DNA of 64,000 nucleotides from Bacillus cabrialesii (GTDB lineage: Bacteria > Bacillota > Bacilli > Bacillales > Bacillaceae): assembly GCF_004124315.2 (NCBI RefSeq), contig NZ_CP096889.1, positions 2,835,001 to 2,899,000 on the forward strand. The letters run 5' to 3'. The notes beneath the pieces are model-generated. The model was not told the origin of the DNA and did no database searches. It saw only the letters and a list, made by a program, of their open reading frames with translations. Position numbers and translations under genes: made by a program. This document shows, one piece after another, positions 52,064 through 60,783 of the stretch; within the stretch, counting starts at the first letter, position 1; each line of letters begins with the position of its first letter.

Positions 52064-53803
52064 TTAGGCGGACTTTTCAGCGGCCCGTTTCAGCGTCACG
52101 GTAAAGACCGTGCCCCGCCCCGGCTCGCTTGTGACATCGATTTTCCCTTCATGCGCCTCTATTAAATGCTTTACGATCGCAAGGCCCAATCCGGTTCCGC
52201 CCGAATTCCTGCTTCTGTCTTTATCTACGCGGTAAAAACGTTCAAAGATGCGCGGAATTTCTTCTTTCTGAATTCCAATTCCGGAATCGGCAACTTCTAT
52301 CTGAATGTCTTTTTCTCCGGGCTTTACATTGATTGCTACAGAACCCCTCTCAGGCGTATAGGTTAACGCATTGTTTACGAGATTAAGAAAAACCTGTTTC
52401 AGCCTGTACGGGTCACCCGATACATAGAGCGGGTCTTTCGGGACATTCAGTTGTAAGGAGATGCCTTTCTCATCCGCCTTATGCTTAAGCAGCGTTTCAA
52501 TCTCACCAAGCATTTTGGCCGGCTCAAACGTTTCGGTGCTGAGCGTAAAATTTTGCTGCTCGATTTTTGAGAGATCCAGGAGATCCTGAACCAAAGACTG
52601 AAGCCTTTCGCTTTCCTTCAGAATAATAGAGAGAAACTCAGAAAGCGCCTCTTTGTCCTCCATCGCTCCGTCCAATAACGTCTCCGTAAACCCTTTAATA
52701 GATGTAATCGGCGTTTTCAGCTCATGAGAAACATTAGCCACAAAATCCTTTCTCATCTGCTCTAATTTCTTCGTCTCCGTCATGTCATGGAAAACGAGCA
52801 CAATTCCTTTCCATTCATCGTCCGGTCCCATAATCGGCACGCCGTCCACTTCAAAATATCGCCGTTCAATTTTGATCGGAAGCCTTAACAGCTTGCATTT
52901 CTTAGTCTCCGTCATAAAAATGTCTTCGACAAGCTGGATCACTTCTTCATGTTCAAATGCATCATGATAAAGACGGCGAAGCATCTGATTCGGATTGATA
53001 TGAAATTGCTTGGCGTAAGACCTGTTTACGAGATTGATAAAGCCTCTTCCGTCGATCATAATCAGCCCGGAGCCGATATTTTCAATGACTGTCAGCAGGC
53101 GGTCGCGCTGCATTTCCTGCGTTCTCGTCATTTCCATCAGATCAACGGCAAGGCTGTTCATTGCACGGCCGAGCTTATCAGAGCGCCTGATATAGCCGCC
53201 GTACGTCCGGGCATCGTAGTTCCCCTTGGACAGTTCTGTTGCTACGTTTGTCGCTGCTTCAATTGACCTTTTATAACGTGAGGTCATACTGGAATAAAAA
53301 TAAACAATGACAATAAAAGCGGTACAAAGACTGGCCGTCAGCATCCCCCACATTTCGCCTTTCAAACCGTAGCTTTTTTCAGAGGCAGAAAGCAGCACAT
53401 ATCCTGTTTTTTCACCTTCGTTCTTAAGCGGGAGTCCGTAATAAAGCTTGTTGTCCGCTGTTGAAAGAACACCGTCATGTCCGGAAACAAGCGCCTGTAT
53501 CTTTTGAGAATCTGCCGCTCTCCCGTTTGATCCGTACAGCACCTTGCCGTCTGTATCGATAACGGATGCGCTCACATCAAGCGCGCCGCCTGCATCTTTA
53601 ATGATTTTCTCATTTGCTTGATCATTCAAATTGCCGGCATCAAGAAGCGAAGCCATGTACTTGGCTTCTTTTTCAATGTGTTCCTCTGCTTTCCTTTGAT
53701 CAGATGTTTCAAAGAGCTGCTGCAAAAACAGCCCGAGGACACTGAACACCAGAATCATACAGACAACGAGTACAGAATAAAGGCGCACACGGTATTTATT
53801 CAT
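52064..53803 (-). CDS. phoR: Phosphate-starvation sensor kinase PhoR
   Basis: Membrane histidine kinase of the Pho regulon, 579 residues. Two transmembrane helices (about 9-30 and 150-172) flank an extracytoplasmic domain. Then come HAMP (about 175-225), PAS (about 235-345), and the HisKA domain with phosphoacceptor H360 in FVANVSHELKTPITSIKGF. The HATPase has VFLNLVNNALTYTP, VADSGIGIQKEEIPRIFERF and GTGLGLAIVKHL. It overlaps phoP by 8 nt. Confidence 0.97.
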   Translation of the reverse strand: MNKYRVRLYSVLVVCMILVFSVLGLFLQQLFETSDQRKAEEHIEKEAKYMASLLDAGNLNDQANEKIIKDAGGALDVSASVIDTDGKVLYGSNGRAADSQKIQALVSGHDGVLSTADNKLYYGLPLKNEGEKTGYVLLSASEKSYGLKGEMWGMLTASLCTAFIVIVYFYSSMTSRYKRSIEAATNVATELSKGNYDARTYGGYIRRSDKLGRAMNSLAVDLMEMTRTQEMQRDRLLTVIENIGSGLIMIDGRGFINLVNRSYAKQFHINPNQMLRRLYHDAFEHEEVIQLVEDIFMTETKKCKLLRLPIKIERRYFEVDGVPIMGPDDEWKGIVLVFHDMTETKKLEQMRKDFVANVSHELKTPITSIKGFTETLLDGAMEDKEALSEFLSIILKESERLQSLVQDLLDLSKIEQQNFTLSTETFEPAKMLGEIETLLKHKADEKGISLQLNVPKDPLYVSGDPYRLKQVFLNLVNNALTYTPERGSVAINVKPGEKDIQIEVADSGIGIQKEEIPRIFERFYRVDKDRSRNSGGTGLGLAIVKHLIEAHEGKIDVTSEPGRGTVFTVTLKRAAEKSA

Positions 53804-54518
53804 TCATTTTTGGCTCCTCCAGTTTATACCCCAATCCTCTAATCGTTTTAATATAGATCGGTTTTTTCGTATTGTTTTCAATTTTGTCGCGGAGATGGCT
53901 GATATGCACATCAACAATTCTCGTATCTCCGGCAAAATCATAATTCCAGACAGCGCTCAGCAGCAGATCTCTCGTCAGCACTCTGCCTTTATGTCTGCCC
54001 AAATAGAGCAGCAGTTCGAATTCTTTCGGTGTCAGCTCAAGCTGATCTTCTTTAAAGTACGCTTCATAATGATCAGGCAGGATTTTCAGATCGCCAATGA
54101 CGATTTGACCTTCAATTTCAGCGTTCTTCATTTCACTAGAGGGCGCAGCCATTTCCGAACGCCTCAAAATCGCTTTGACTCTTGCATTGACTTCTCTTGG
54201 ACTGAAAGGCTTGGTCATATAATCATCAGCACCGAGCTCAAGCCCTAATACTTTGTCGAATTCTTCATCCTTCGCTGTCAGCATTAAAATCGGAAACATC
54301 AGTTTTTGCTGTCTCAGCTGCTTGCATACTTCGATTCCGTCCAATTTTGGAAGCATCACATCAAGCACAATCAAATCAGGCTTCTCTGTTTCCGCTTTTT
54401 TGAGTGCTTCTTCCCCATCCGAGGCGGTAATGACATGATAGCCTGACCGTTCCAAATTGTACTGTAAAAGAGTAACAATAGATTCTTCATCATCCACAAC
54501 TAAAATTTTCTTATTCAT
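53796..54518 (-). CDS. phoP: Phosphate-starvation response regulator PhoP
   Basis: OmpR-family response regulator, 240 residues. The receiver has D9, D10, phosphoacceptor D53 (IVLDVMLP), T81 and K103 (MTKPFSPREV). The C-terminal winged helix begins near 135 and shows LTPKEFELLLYLGRHKGRVLTR-type recognition region and DVHISHLRDKIE. It is the first gene of phoPR. A cre element lies upstream, in line with CcpA repression of phoPR in B. subtilis. Confidence 0.97.
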   Translation of the reverse strand: MNKKILVVDDEESIVTLLQYNLERSGYHVITASDGEEALKKAETEKPDLIVLDVMLPKLDGIEVCKQLRQQKLMFPILMLTAKDEEFDKVLGLELGADDYMTKPFSPREVNARVKAILRRSEMAAPSSEMKNAEIEGQIVIGDLKILPDHYEAYFKEDQLELTPKEFELLLYLGRHKGRVLTRDLLLSAVWNYDFAGDTRIVDVHISHLRDKIENNTKKPIYIKTIRGLGYKLEEPKMNE

Positions 54519-54663
54519 GCTGTGCCTCCAGTATCAAATTCCCCGACATCCTATTTCTCTATTTTATGTCATCTTAACATGTTTCATGATTTTATTTTAG
54601 CGAAAGCAGGACATTCCGACAATTCGCCTTTTACATCATTTTCAAAAGAAATAAAGAAGGGAA

Positions 54664-54677
54664 TGATAACGCTTTCA
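54664..54677 (+). promoter_or_regulatory. Candidate CcpA cre site upstream of phoP
   Basis: TGATAACGCTTTCA matches the cre consensus TGWAANCGNTNWCA at 13 of 14 positions. It lies about 150 bp upstream of phoP, next to the mdh terminator, where CcpA control of phoPR is known in B. subtilis. Confidence 0.7.
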
Positions 54678-54685
54678 TTTATAGT

Positions 54686-54728
54686 AAAAAGAGAAAGGCT
54701 CTATCAAGCAAGCCTTTCTCTCTTTTTA
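54686..54728 (-). terminator. Terminator of citZ-icd-mdh
   Basis: A 10-bp perfect stem (GAGAAAGGCT / AGCCTTTCTC), extendable by AAAGA/TCTTT arms, is followed on the minus strand by TTTTTA. It directly abuts the mdh stop codon. Confidence 0.88.
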
Positions 54729-55667
54729 TTAAGATAATACTTTCATGACATTTTTGACAGATTCAACTGATTTATTCAGCTGTGCTCTTTCATAGTCTGT
54801 CAGTTCAAGTTCAATGATTTGCTCAAGACCGTTGCCGCCTACAATTGTAGGAACACCAAGGTAGATGCCTTCATAGCCGTATTCCCCTTCAAGATAAGCA
54901 ATTGTAGGGAGGACGCGGCGCTGATCTTTCAAGATCGCTTCGACCATTTCTGTCAGTGAAGCCGCAGGCGCATAATACGCGCTTCCGTTTCCTAGAAGAT
55001 TCACGATTTCGCCTCCGCCTTTTCTAGTGCGCTCCACAATGGCGTCAATCCGTTCTTTCGGAATGAGGGTTTCAAGCGGAATACCGCCGGCATAAGAATA
55101 ACGCACAAGCGGCACCATATCGTCACCGTGTCCGCCAAGAACGAAACCAGTCACGTCTTTCACTGACAGGTTTAATTCCTCTGCCACGAATGTTCTGAAT
55201 CTTGCTGTATCAAGCACACCGGACTGGCCGATTACGCGCTCTTTAGGGAAGCCCGATTCTTTATACACCGCGTATGTCATCGCATCAACAGGATTTGTCA
55301 GCACCACAATGATAGAGTCAGGAGAATATTTTACGATTTCTCGTGTAACGCTTCTCATAATTTTTTCGTTGGTAGAGACCAGATCATCTCTGCTCATACC
55401 AGGTTTTCTTGCGATACCGGCTGTAATGACAACAATGTCAGAACCCGCTGTATCCTCATAATTGGATGTTCCCGTAATTTTTGCGTCAAAGCCTTGTACA
55501 GGGCTAGCTTCAAACATATCAAGCGCTTTTCCCTTTGTCGGGTTCTCCAATTGCGGAATATCAACGAGAACAACGTCTGCCAGCTCTTTTTGGGCGATTA
55601 AAAATGCGGTTGTCGCTCCGGTAAAACCTGCTCCGATAACAGAAACTTTTTTACGAGTATTTCCCAT
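54729..55667 (-). CDS. mdh: Malate dehydrogenase
   Basis: NAD-dependent malate dehydrogenase of the LDH-like type, 312 residues. The nucleotide motif is GAGFTGATTA (12-21), with D36 setting NAD preference (VLVDIP). Substrate-binding Arg residues are R87 and R93 (GIARKPGMSRDDL). The catalytic pair is Asp153 (VLDTARFR) and H180 (GGHGDDMVPLVRYS). It is last in the citZ-icd-mdh operon, 43 nt after icd. Confidence 0.97.
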   Translation of the reverse strand: MGNTRKKVSVIGAGFTGATTAFLIAQKELADVVLVDIPQLENPTKGKALDMFEASPVQGFDAKITGTSNYEDTAGSDIVVITAGIARKPGMSRDDLVSTNEKIMRSVTREIVKYSPDSIIVVLTNPVDAMTYAVYKESGFPKERVIGQSGVLDTARFRTFVAEELNLSVKDVTGFVLGGHGDDMVPLVRYSYAGGIPLETLIPKERIDAIVERTRKGGGEIVNLLGNGSAYYAPAASLTEMVEAILKDQRRVLPTIAYLEGEYGYEGIYLGVPTIVGGNGLEQIIELELTDYERAQLNKSVESVKNVMKVLS

Positions 55668-55710
55668 GTCTCTCTTCTCCTTTATGGCTAGTTTTAGGCT
55701 GTTTCCTTGC

Positions 55711-56982
55711 TTAGTCCATGTTTTTAATCAGTTCTTCTCCGAACTCTGAACATTTCACTTCAGTCGCGCCGTCCATTAATCTGGCAAAATCGTAAGTTAC
55801 GACTTTGGAAGCGATTGTTTTTTCCATAGATTTGATAACCAAATCCGCCGCTTCGTTCCATCCTAAATGTTCAAGAAGCAGAACGCCTGAAAGAATAACT
55901 GAAGATGGGTTTACTTTATCAAGGCCTGCATATTTAGGAGCCGTTCCGTGTGTCGCCTCGAAAATCGCATGTCCTGTTTCATAGTTGATGTTCGCTCCAG
56001 GAGCAATACCGATTCCGCCGACTTGCGCAGCAAGCGCATCAGAGATGTAATCTCCGTTCAAGTTCATTGTCGCAACGACATCAAATTCGTTCGGACGCGT
56101 CAAGATCTGCTGAAGGAAAATGTCAGCAATGCTGTCTTTGACAATGATCTTGCCTGCTGCCTCCGCTTCGCTTTGCGCTTTGTTGGCAGCGTCTTTTCCT
56201 TGTTCTTCAGCAATGCGGTCATATTGAGCCCATGTGAAGACTTTTTCGCCGTATTCTCTTTCAGCAAGTTCATAGCCCCAGTTTTTGAAGGCGCCTTCTG
56301 TGAACTTCATGATGTTTCCTTTGTGAACAAGCGTTACAGATTTGCGGCCATGCTCGATCGCATAATCAATTGCAGCTCTGACCAAACGGCTTGTTCCTTC
56401 TTCAGAAACAGGCTTAATGCCGATACCTGATGTCTCAGGGAAACGGATTTTGCTGACGTTCAACTCATTTTGCAGGAAGCTGATAAGCTTTTGCACTTCC
56501 TCAGAGCCTTTTGCGTACTCGATTCCCGCGTAAATATCTTCTGTATTTTCACGGAAGATGACCATATCAGTATCTTCAGGGCGTTTTACCGGTGACGGCA
56601 CTCCAGTAAAGTATCTTACAGGTCTTAAGCAGACGAATAGGTCAAGCTCTTGTCTGAGCGCTACGTTCAAAGAACGGATACCGCCGCCGACAGGTGTCGT
56701 TAACGGCCCTTTAATCGCGATGAAATATTCGCGGATCACATCTAATGTTTCAGCAGGAAGCCACTCACCTGTTTTATTATAAGCCTTTTCTCCGGCATAA
56801 ACTTCTTTCCACGTGATTTTCTTTTCGCCTTTGTATGCTTTTTCAACTGCTGCTTCCAAAACCTTCGAAGCCGCGTTCCAAATATCCGGACCGGTTCCGT
56901 CTCCTTCGATAAATGGGATAATCGGGTTGTTTGGTACGTTTAATACTCCGTTAGAGACTGTAATTTTTTCACCTTGTGCCAC
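55711..56982 (-). CDS. icd: Isocitrate dehydrogenase (NADP)
   Basis: Oxidative decarboxylation of isocitrate to 2-oxoglutarate in the TCA cycle, 423 residues. The isocitrate-binding Ser is S104 in GGGIRSLNVALRQ; further conserved parts are FRENTEDIYAGIEY, LVHKGNIMKFTEGAF and the NADP region EATHGTAPKYAGL. GGGAGG precedes the ATG. It has its own promoter downstream of citZ. Confidence 0.97.
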   Translation of the reverse strand: MAQGEKITVSNGVLNVPNNPIIPFIEGDGTGPDIWNAASKVLEAAVEKAYKGEKKITWKEVYAGEKAYNKTGEWLPAETLDVIREYFIAIKGPLTTPVGGGIRSLNVALRQELDLFVCLRPVRYFTGVPSPVKRPEDTDMVIFRENTEDIYAGIEYAKGSEEVQKLISFLQNELNVSKIRFPETSGIGIKPVSEEGTSRLVRAAIDYAIEHGRKSVTLVHKGNIMKFTEGAFKNWGYELAEREYGEKVFTWAQYDRIAEEQGKDAANKAQSEAEAAGKIIVKDSIADIFLQQILTRPNEFDVVATMNLNGDYISDALAAQVGGIGIAPGANINYETGHAIFEATHGTAPKYAGLDKVNPSSVILSGVLLLEHLGWNEAADLVIKSMEKTIASKVVTYDFARLMDGATEVKCSEFGEELIKNMD

Positions 56983-57034
56983 AATAAAAACCTCCCAGTA
57001 TGTAATTCATATTTAGAAAACATTTTATTTTTCT

Positions 57035-57063
57035 TATATAGAAAACAAAATGATTTTTCTCAA
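57035..57063 (-). promoter_or_regulatory. Candidate internal promoter of icd
   Basis: Minus strand TTGAGA (57058-57063), 17-bp spacer, TATATA (57035-57040), 52 bases upstream of the icd ATG. It would give icd-mdh expression independent of citZ. Confidence 0.65.
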
Positions 57064-57146
57064 CATTCAATTTAAAGTGTAAACCATGTTTGATGTTCTG
57101 AACAAGAGGCTAACCTCATTAACGCAAGCCAGCCTCCAATGGTTCT

Positions 57147-58265
57147 TTAGGCTCTTTCTTCAATCGGAACAAATGCTTGTTTATCAGGGCCTGTGTAATC
57201 TGCGCGCGGGCGGATCAGACGGTTGTTGTCATACTGCTCAAGAATATGAGCGAGCCAGCCGGACATTCTGCTTACAGCAAAAATCGGTGTAAACAAATCG
57301 TGGTCAATCCCGAGACTGTGATAAACAGAAGCCGAATAGAAATCAACGTTAGGCGGAAGCTTTTTCTCTGAAGTGACGATCTCTTCTATGCGAATCGACA
57401 TCTCATACCATTTGCTTTCGCCTGTCAGGTTGGTCAGGCGCTTGCTCATTTCTTTCAGATGCTTCGCGCGCGGGTCGCCATGCTTATACACGCGATGGCC
57501 GAATCCCATGATTTTTTCCTTCTTTTCCAGCTTCGCGCGGATGTACGGCTCAGCGTTTTCCACTTCACCGATTTCTGTCAGCATTTTCATCACGCCTTCA
57601 TTCGCACCGCCGTGAAGAGGGCCTTTCAGCGCGCCGATCGCCGCGGTAATTCCTGAATAGATATCAGAAAGTGTTGCGACGCAGACCCTTGCTGTAAATG
57701 TTGATGCGTTCAGCTCGTGGTCAGCATGTAAAATCAATGCTTTGTTAAAGGCTTCAACCTCAATTGGCGAAGGCTCTTCACCGTTTAATGTGTAGAGAAA
57801 ATTCTCGGCAATGCCATAGTCTTCTCTTGGTTCAACAGGCTCCAAGCCCTTGCGGATTCTGGAAAACGCTGCAACAAGGCCAGGCACCTTTGCCTGAAGG
57901 CGGATCGCCTTTCTGTAGTTGGCTTCCGGGTTCATGATATCAGCCTCACTGTCAAGCAGGCCTAGTAATGAAATTGCTGTCCGAAGAGCAGCCATGGGAT
58001 GAACATTTTCGAGGGAATAAGATTTGAAGTGCTCAATAATTTCTTGCGGAACGGCAGCTTCCTTTGCAAGCTGCTGCTTTAACTCTTCAAGCTCTTTTTT
58101 ATTTGGCAGCCTTAAATGCCAAAGCAAATAGATGATTTCTTCAAAACTTGCATTCTCTGTTAAATCATCGATATCATACCCCACATATGTAAGGGTATCA
58201 TCAATAATAGAACTAACAGATGATGTTGTTGCTACAACCCCTTCAAGACCGCGTGTCGCTGTCAT
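57147..58265 (-). CDS. citZ: Citrate synthase
   Basis: Main TCA-cycle citrate synthase, 372 residues. Active-site residues lie in GPLHGGANEGVMKML (His near 220), GFGHRVYKHGDPRAKHLK (His near 259) and VDFYSASVYHSLGI (Asp near 310). I use the ATG at 58265 (TATR start) with AAGGAG 9-10 nt upstream; an ATG three codons earlier is too close to that site. A CcpC dyad, a cre and a promoter lie upstream. Confidence 0.97.
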   Translation of the reverse strand: MTATRGLEGVVATTSSVSSIIDDTLTYVGYDIDDLTENASFEEIIYLLWHLRLPNKKELEELKQQLAKEAAVPQEIIEHFKSYSLENVHPMAALRTAISLLGLLDSEADIMNPEANYRKAIRLQAKVPGLVAAFSRIRKGLEPVEPREDYGIAENFLYTLNGEEPSPIEVEAFNKALILHADHELNASTFTARVCVATLSDIYSGITAAIGALKGPLHGGANEGVMKMLTEIGEVENAEPYIRAKLEKKEKIMGFGHRVYKHGDPRAKHLKEMSKRLTNLTGESKWYEMSIRIEEIVTSEKKLPPNVDFYSASVYHSLGIDHDLFTPIFAVSRMSGWLAHILEQYDNNRLIRPRADYTGPDKQAFVPIEERA

Positions 58266-58364
58266 ATATAACATCTCCTTTTCAATAAATTTCCCCTTTA
58301 AGAGTGTTGTAAAAACATGAGGCTTACTTAAAAAGCATGATGCAAGTATCTCTCTCCCCCAAAA

Positions 58365-58378
58365 AGAAAATGCTTACA
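58365..58378 (-). promoter_or_regulatory. Candidate CcpA cre site of citZ
   Basis: Minus strand TGTAAGCATTTTCT matches the cre consensus at 12 of 14 positions. It lies in the citZ leader about 80 bases past the predicted start, a roadblock position. Confidence 0.6.
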
Positions 58379-58422
58379 TTTTACTGCCTGCTGGTACTGA
58401 AACCCTTTGCTTATGAAAGAAC

Positions 58423-58437
58423 ATAACAAATTCTTAT
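58423..58437. promoter_or_regulatory. CcpC-type dyad of citZ
   Basis: ATAACAAATTCTTAT is an exact ATAA-N7-TTAT dyad, the CcpC recognition form, about 25-35 bases downstream of the predicted start. CcpC represses citZ when citrate is low. Confidence 0.75.
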
Positions 58438-58465
58438 AAGCTTATTTAAGTTTAAGCCTATTCTC

Positions 58466-58494
58466 ATTATAAACAATAATCAGACATTTGTTAA
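58466..58494 (-). promoter_or_regulatory. Sigma-A promoter of citZ
   Basis: Minus strand TTAACA (58489-58494), 17-bp spacer, perfect TATAAT (58466-58471). The predicted leader is nearly 200 nt and fills most of the 330-base citZ-ytwI gap. Confidence 0.8.
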
Positions 58495-58568
58495 ATGTTT
58501 ACCTATAATTTTTTTTTCATTCTGTGATTTCCCCTAAAAAACGCCTTTATATGTGGGTTTTTGCATAC

Positions 58569-58596
58569 AAAAAAAGCGGCCTGAGGGCCGCTTTTT
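58569..58596 (-). terminator. Terminator of ytwI
   Basis: A perfect 11-bp stem (AAAAAGCGGCC / GGCCGCTTTTT) with a TGAG loop and a T-run on the minus strand abuts the ytwI stop. Confidence 0.9.
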
Positions 58597-59061
58597 CTAT
58601 GAAGTGAACAGTTTTACGAGCTGCATGGCAATATAAGCAATCCCCGCTCCGATCAGCGGCCCCACCGCTACTCCGCCAAAAAGCGCGACTGCGAGAATGG
58701 TCCCGATCACAAGGGCAGTTGTAATATGCGGGTCATTTTCCAGCAGAGTCAAGCCGTTTTTGGCAATCAGCGCCACTGCGATACCCGCTCCCAAGGCGAT
58801 CCATGCGTAGGAAGACCGCATCGCTTCTCCAAGCTGCTTAAATCCGATTTCTCCCGTTGCAATCGGAACAAGAACGGCGATGGTAATAACGGTCACACCC
58901 CAGTTAATGCCTTTTGACTGGATGGTTGGAAATATTTTTTGGTCAAGCCCAACGATTTTGATGATCAAAAGGACGGATACAGCAAAGAGCAATGATTGGT
59001 TTTTTGCGATAAGTGCAATAGCCAAGAGTAAAATTAAAAATAAATTCGCTTGTGTAAACAC
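58597..59061 (-). CDS. ytwI: DUF441 membrane protein YtwI
   Basis: Integral membrane protein of 154 residues with four predicted helices, DUF441 family. Visible motifs are FPTIQSKGINWGVTVITIAV near residue 43, LVPIATGEIGFKQL near 63 and GVAVGPLIGAGIAY near 125. I use the GTG at 59061 because AAAGGAGG lies 8-9 nt upstream; the longer frame has no site. It is divergent from ytvI. Function is unknown. Confidence 0.88.
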   Translation of the reverse strand: MFTQANLFLILLLAIALIAKNQSLLFAVSVLLIIKIVGLDQKIFPTIQSKGINWGVTVITIAVLVPIATGEIGFKQLGEAMRSSYAWIALGAGIAVALIAKNGLTLLENDPHITTALVIGTILAVALFGGVAVGPLIGAGIAYIAMQLVKLFTS

Positions 59062-59157
59062 ATGCCATCCCTCCTTTAAGATGAATGTATTCATATTCAG
59101 CCGGAGCGTGAATACATATAAAAAATAGGACATGCTGACGAGAGGAGGACCGTTATC

Positions 59158-60273
59158 GTGAATCAATCTTATATCACTATTTTTTTCAGAACCCTCTTTG
59201 TCATCTCAATTACCGCAGGATCGATTGCTGCGGCCTATTATTCGTTTCCGTTAACTTATCCGTTCCTGATCGCTCTTATTCTTTCATCAGCGATTCATCC
59301 TGTTGTCGACTATTTAGACAAAGTGACAGGATTCCCCCGAACGATAAACGTTCTGGGCGTGCTTGCTTTTTTTCTGCTCGCGGCCTTCGGCGTGCTCACC
59401 ATTCTTGTCGCCGAAATCGTAACAGGAACAGCCTATCTTGCAAAAACGCTGCCTCCGCATATCAGCACGTTTATCTCATATTGCGAAAAATTGTTTACGA
59501 CTCATATCCAGCCGCTCTATAACGAACTGACCCTTTTGTTTCAAGAATTGGAGACCAATCAGCAGGCTTCCATCGTTACTCATATTCAGGCACTTGGTGA
59601 TTCCGCCGCTAAAAATGCCGGGCTGCTGCTTTCCCACATTCTAGAAATGATCCCGAAGTTTTTCGCGCTTCTCCCAAACACAGCGGCTGTTCTGATTTTT
59701 TCTCTTCTCGCAACATTTTTTATGACAAAGGATTGGCACAAGCTGAAAGCCATGCTCGTTTCGGTTCTGCCGGATCGGGTTACAGCTAACAGCGAGGCGA
59801 TCAGCAGTGAATTAAAAAAAGCAATGACCGGTTTTATCAAAGCGCAGGCCGTTCTCGTTTTCATCACGATGATCATTGTATTTATCGGCCTTTCTCTCTT
59901 AAAAGTCGAGCACGCGGCAACAATTGCTTTTTTAATCGGGCTTGTTGATCTACTCCCTTACTTAGGTGCGGGCTCCGTGTTTGTGCCGTGGATTTTATAT
60001 CTATCGGTTACGGGCCAGCTGCCCCACGCGATCGGAATCGGGGTGCTGTACCTCGTCGTTCTGATTCAGCGGCAGCTGACAGAACCTAAAATTCTTAGTA
60101 AGTCTATCGGGATCGATCCGCTGGCAACGCTTATTGCGCTGTTTGCCGGCTTTAAATTATTCGGGTTTTTAGGACTGATTGCCGGGCCGGCTGTTCTGGT
60201 CATCATTCAAGCCTTCATCACAACAGGCGCATTAAAGGAAATTTGGTCCTACATCACCGTTCAGCAAAAATAA
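59158..60273 (+). CDS. ytvI: AI-2E-family membrane protein YtvI
   Basis: Integral membrane protein of the AI-2E transporter family (PF01594), 371 residues with seven or eight predicted helices. The family signature is at the C-terminal half: IAFLIGLVDLLPYLGAGSVFVPW near residue 258, and later GIDPLATLIALFAGFKLFG near 320. A GTG start follows GAGGAGGA at about 8 nt. Members export autoinducer or act as Na+/H+ antiporters; the substrate here is unknown. It may be a sporulation-linked homologue. Confidence 0.88.
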   Translation: MNQSYITIFFRTLFVISITAGSIAAAYYSFPLTYPFLIALILSSAIHPVVDYLDKVTGFPRTINVLGVLAFFLLAAFGVLTILVAEIVTGTAYLAKTLPPHISTFISYCEKLFTTHIQPLYNELTLLFQELETNQQASIVTHIQALGDSAAKNAGLLLSHILEMIPKFFALLPNTAAVLIFSLLATFFMTKDWHKLKAMLVSVLPDRVTANSEAISSELKKAMTGFIKAQAVLVFITMIIVFIGLSLLKVEHAATIAFLIGLVDLLPYLGAGSVFVPWILYLSVTGQLPHAIGIGVLYLVVLIQRQLTEPKILSKSIGIDPLATLIALFAGFKLFGFLGLIAGPAVLVIIQAFITTGALKEIWSYITVQQK

Positions 60274-60306
60274 AAAGCAGCCCATGTTGCATGGCTGCCG
60301 TTTTTT
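60272..60306. terminator. Bidirectional terminator between ytvI and fxsA
   Basis: GCAGCC and GGCTGC with inner ATG / CAT pairing form the stem; a T-run follows on the plus strand and A precedes it. The genes converge here. Confidence 0.82.
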
Positions 60307-60688
60307 ATTTGACGATAATCCGCTTGTTCTTCGACATTCCTCTCAGCCATTTGAACAGAATCGGCTTACACCAGCTGCGGGTAAACGGGATGAGCAGACA
60401 GGCCCCGGCCAAATCTGATAAAAAGCCCGGAAGCATCAGCAATAGACCGCCAATGAAAATGCATAATCCGTCAGCAATCGCTTCCCCAGGCATTTTGCCA
60501 TATTGAAGATCACGCTGAACCTTGTAATACACTTCGGTTCCTTGTTTCTTTGCAGCTGTCGCGCCGATAATGCCTGTCAAAATCATTAAAAGTACCGTCG
60601 GCAAAATGCCGATCAGCTTGCCTGAAAAGAGGAATATGCCGATTTCTATTGCCGGGAACACAATAAAAAGCAAAAATAAAAATCTCAT
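60305..60688 (-). CDS. fxsA: FxsA-family membrane protein
   Basis: Small integral membrane protein of about 127 residues with three or four helices, FxsA family (YtzA in B. subtilis). Family signature: FIVFPAIEIGIFLF near residue 9, then TGIIGATAAKKQGTEVYYKVQ near 40. In E. coli, FxsA affects phage T7 exclusion; the role in Bacillus is unknown. I use the ATG at 60688 with a G-rich site about 6 nt upstream. It lies downstream of pyk. Confidence 0.87.
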   Translation of the reverse strand: MRFLFLLFIVFPAIEIGIFLFSGKLIGILPTVLLMILTGIIGATAAKKQGTEVYYKVQRDLQYGKMPGEAIADGLCIFIGGLLLMLPGFLSDLAGACLLIPFTRSWCKPILFKWLRGMSKNKRIIVK

Positions 60689-60783
60689 ATCCAAGCCCCC
60701 CCCACACGTGTAACACGCCTCTGTTCAGCATAAGGCAAGATAAAGAGAAAAGGAAGGGATTCCCCTTCCATTTTCATCTGTGA

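Noticed and set aside
55948..56430. 160-codon plus-strand open frame inside icd
   Set aside because: Antisense shadow of a conserved gene with no independent support.
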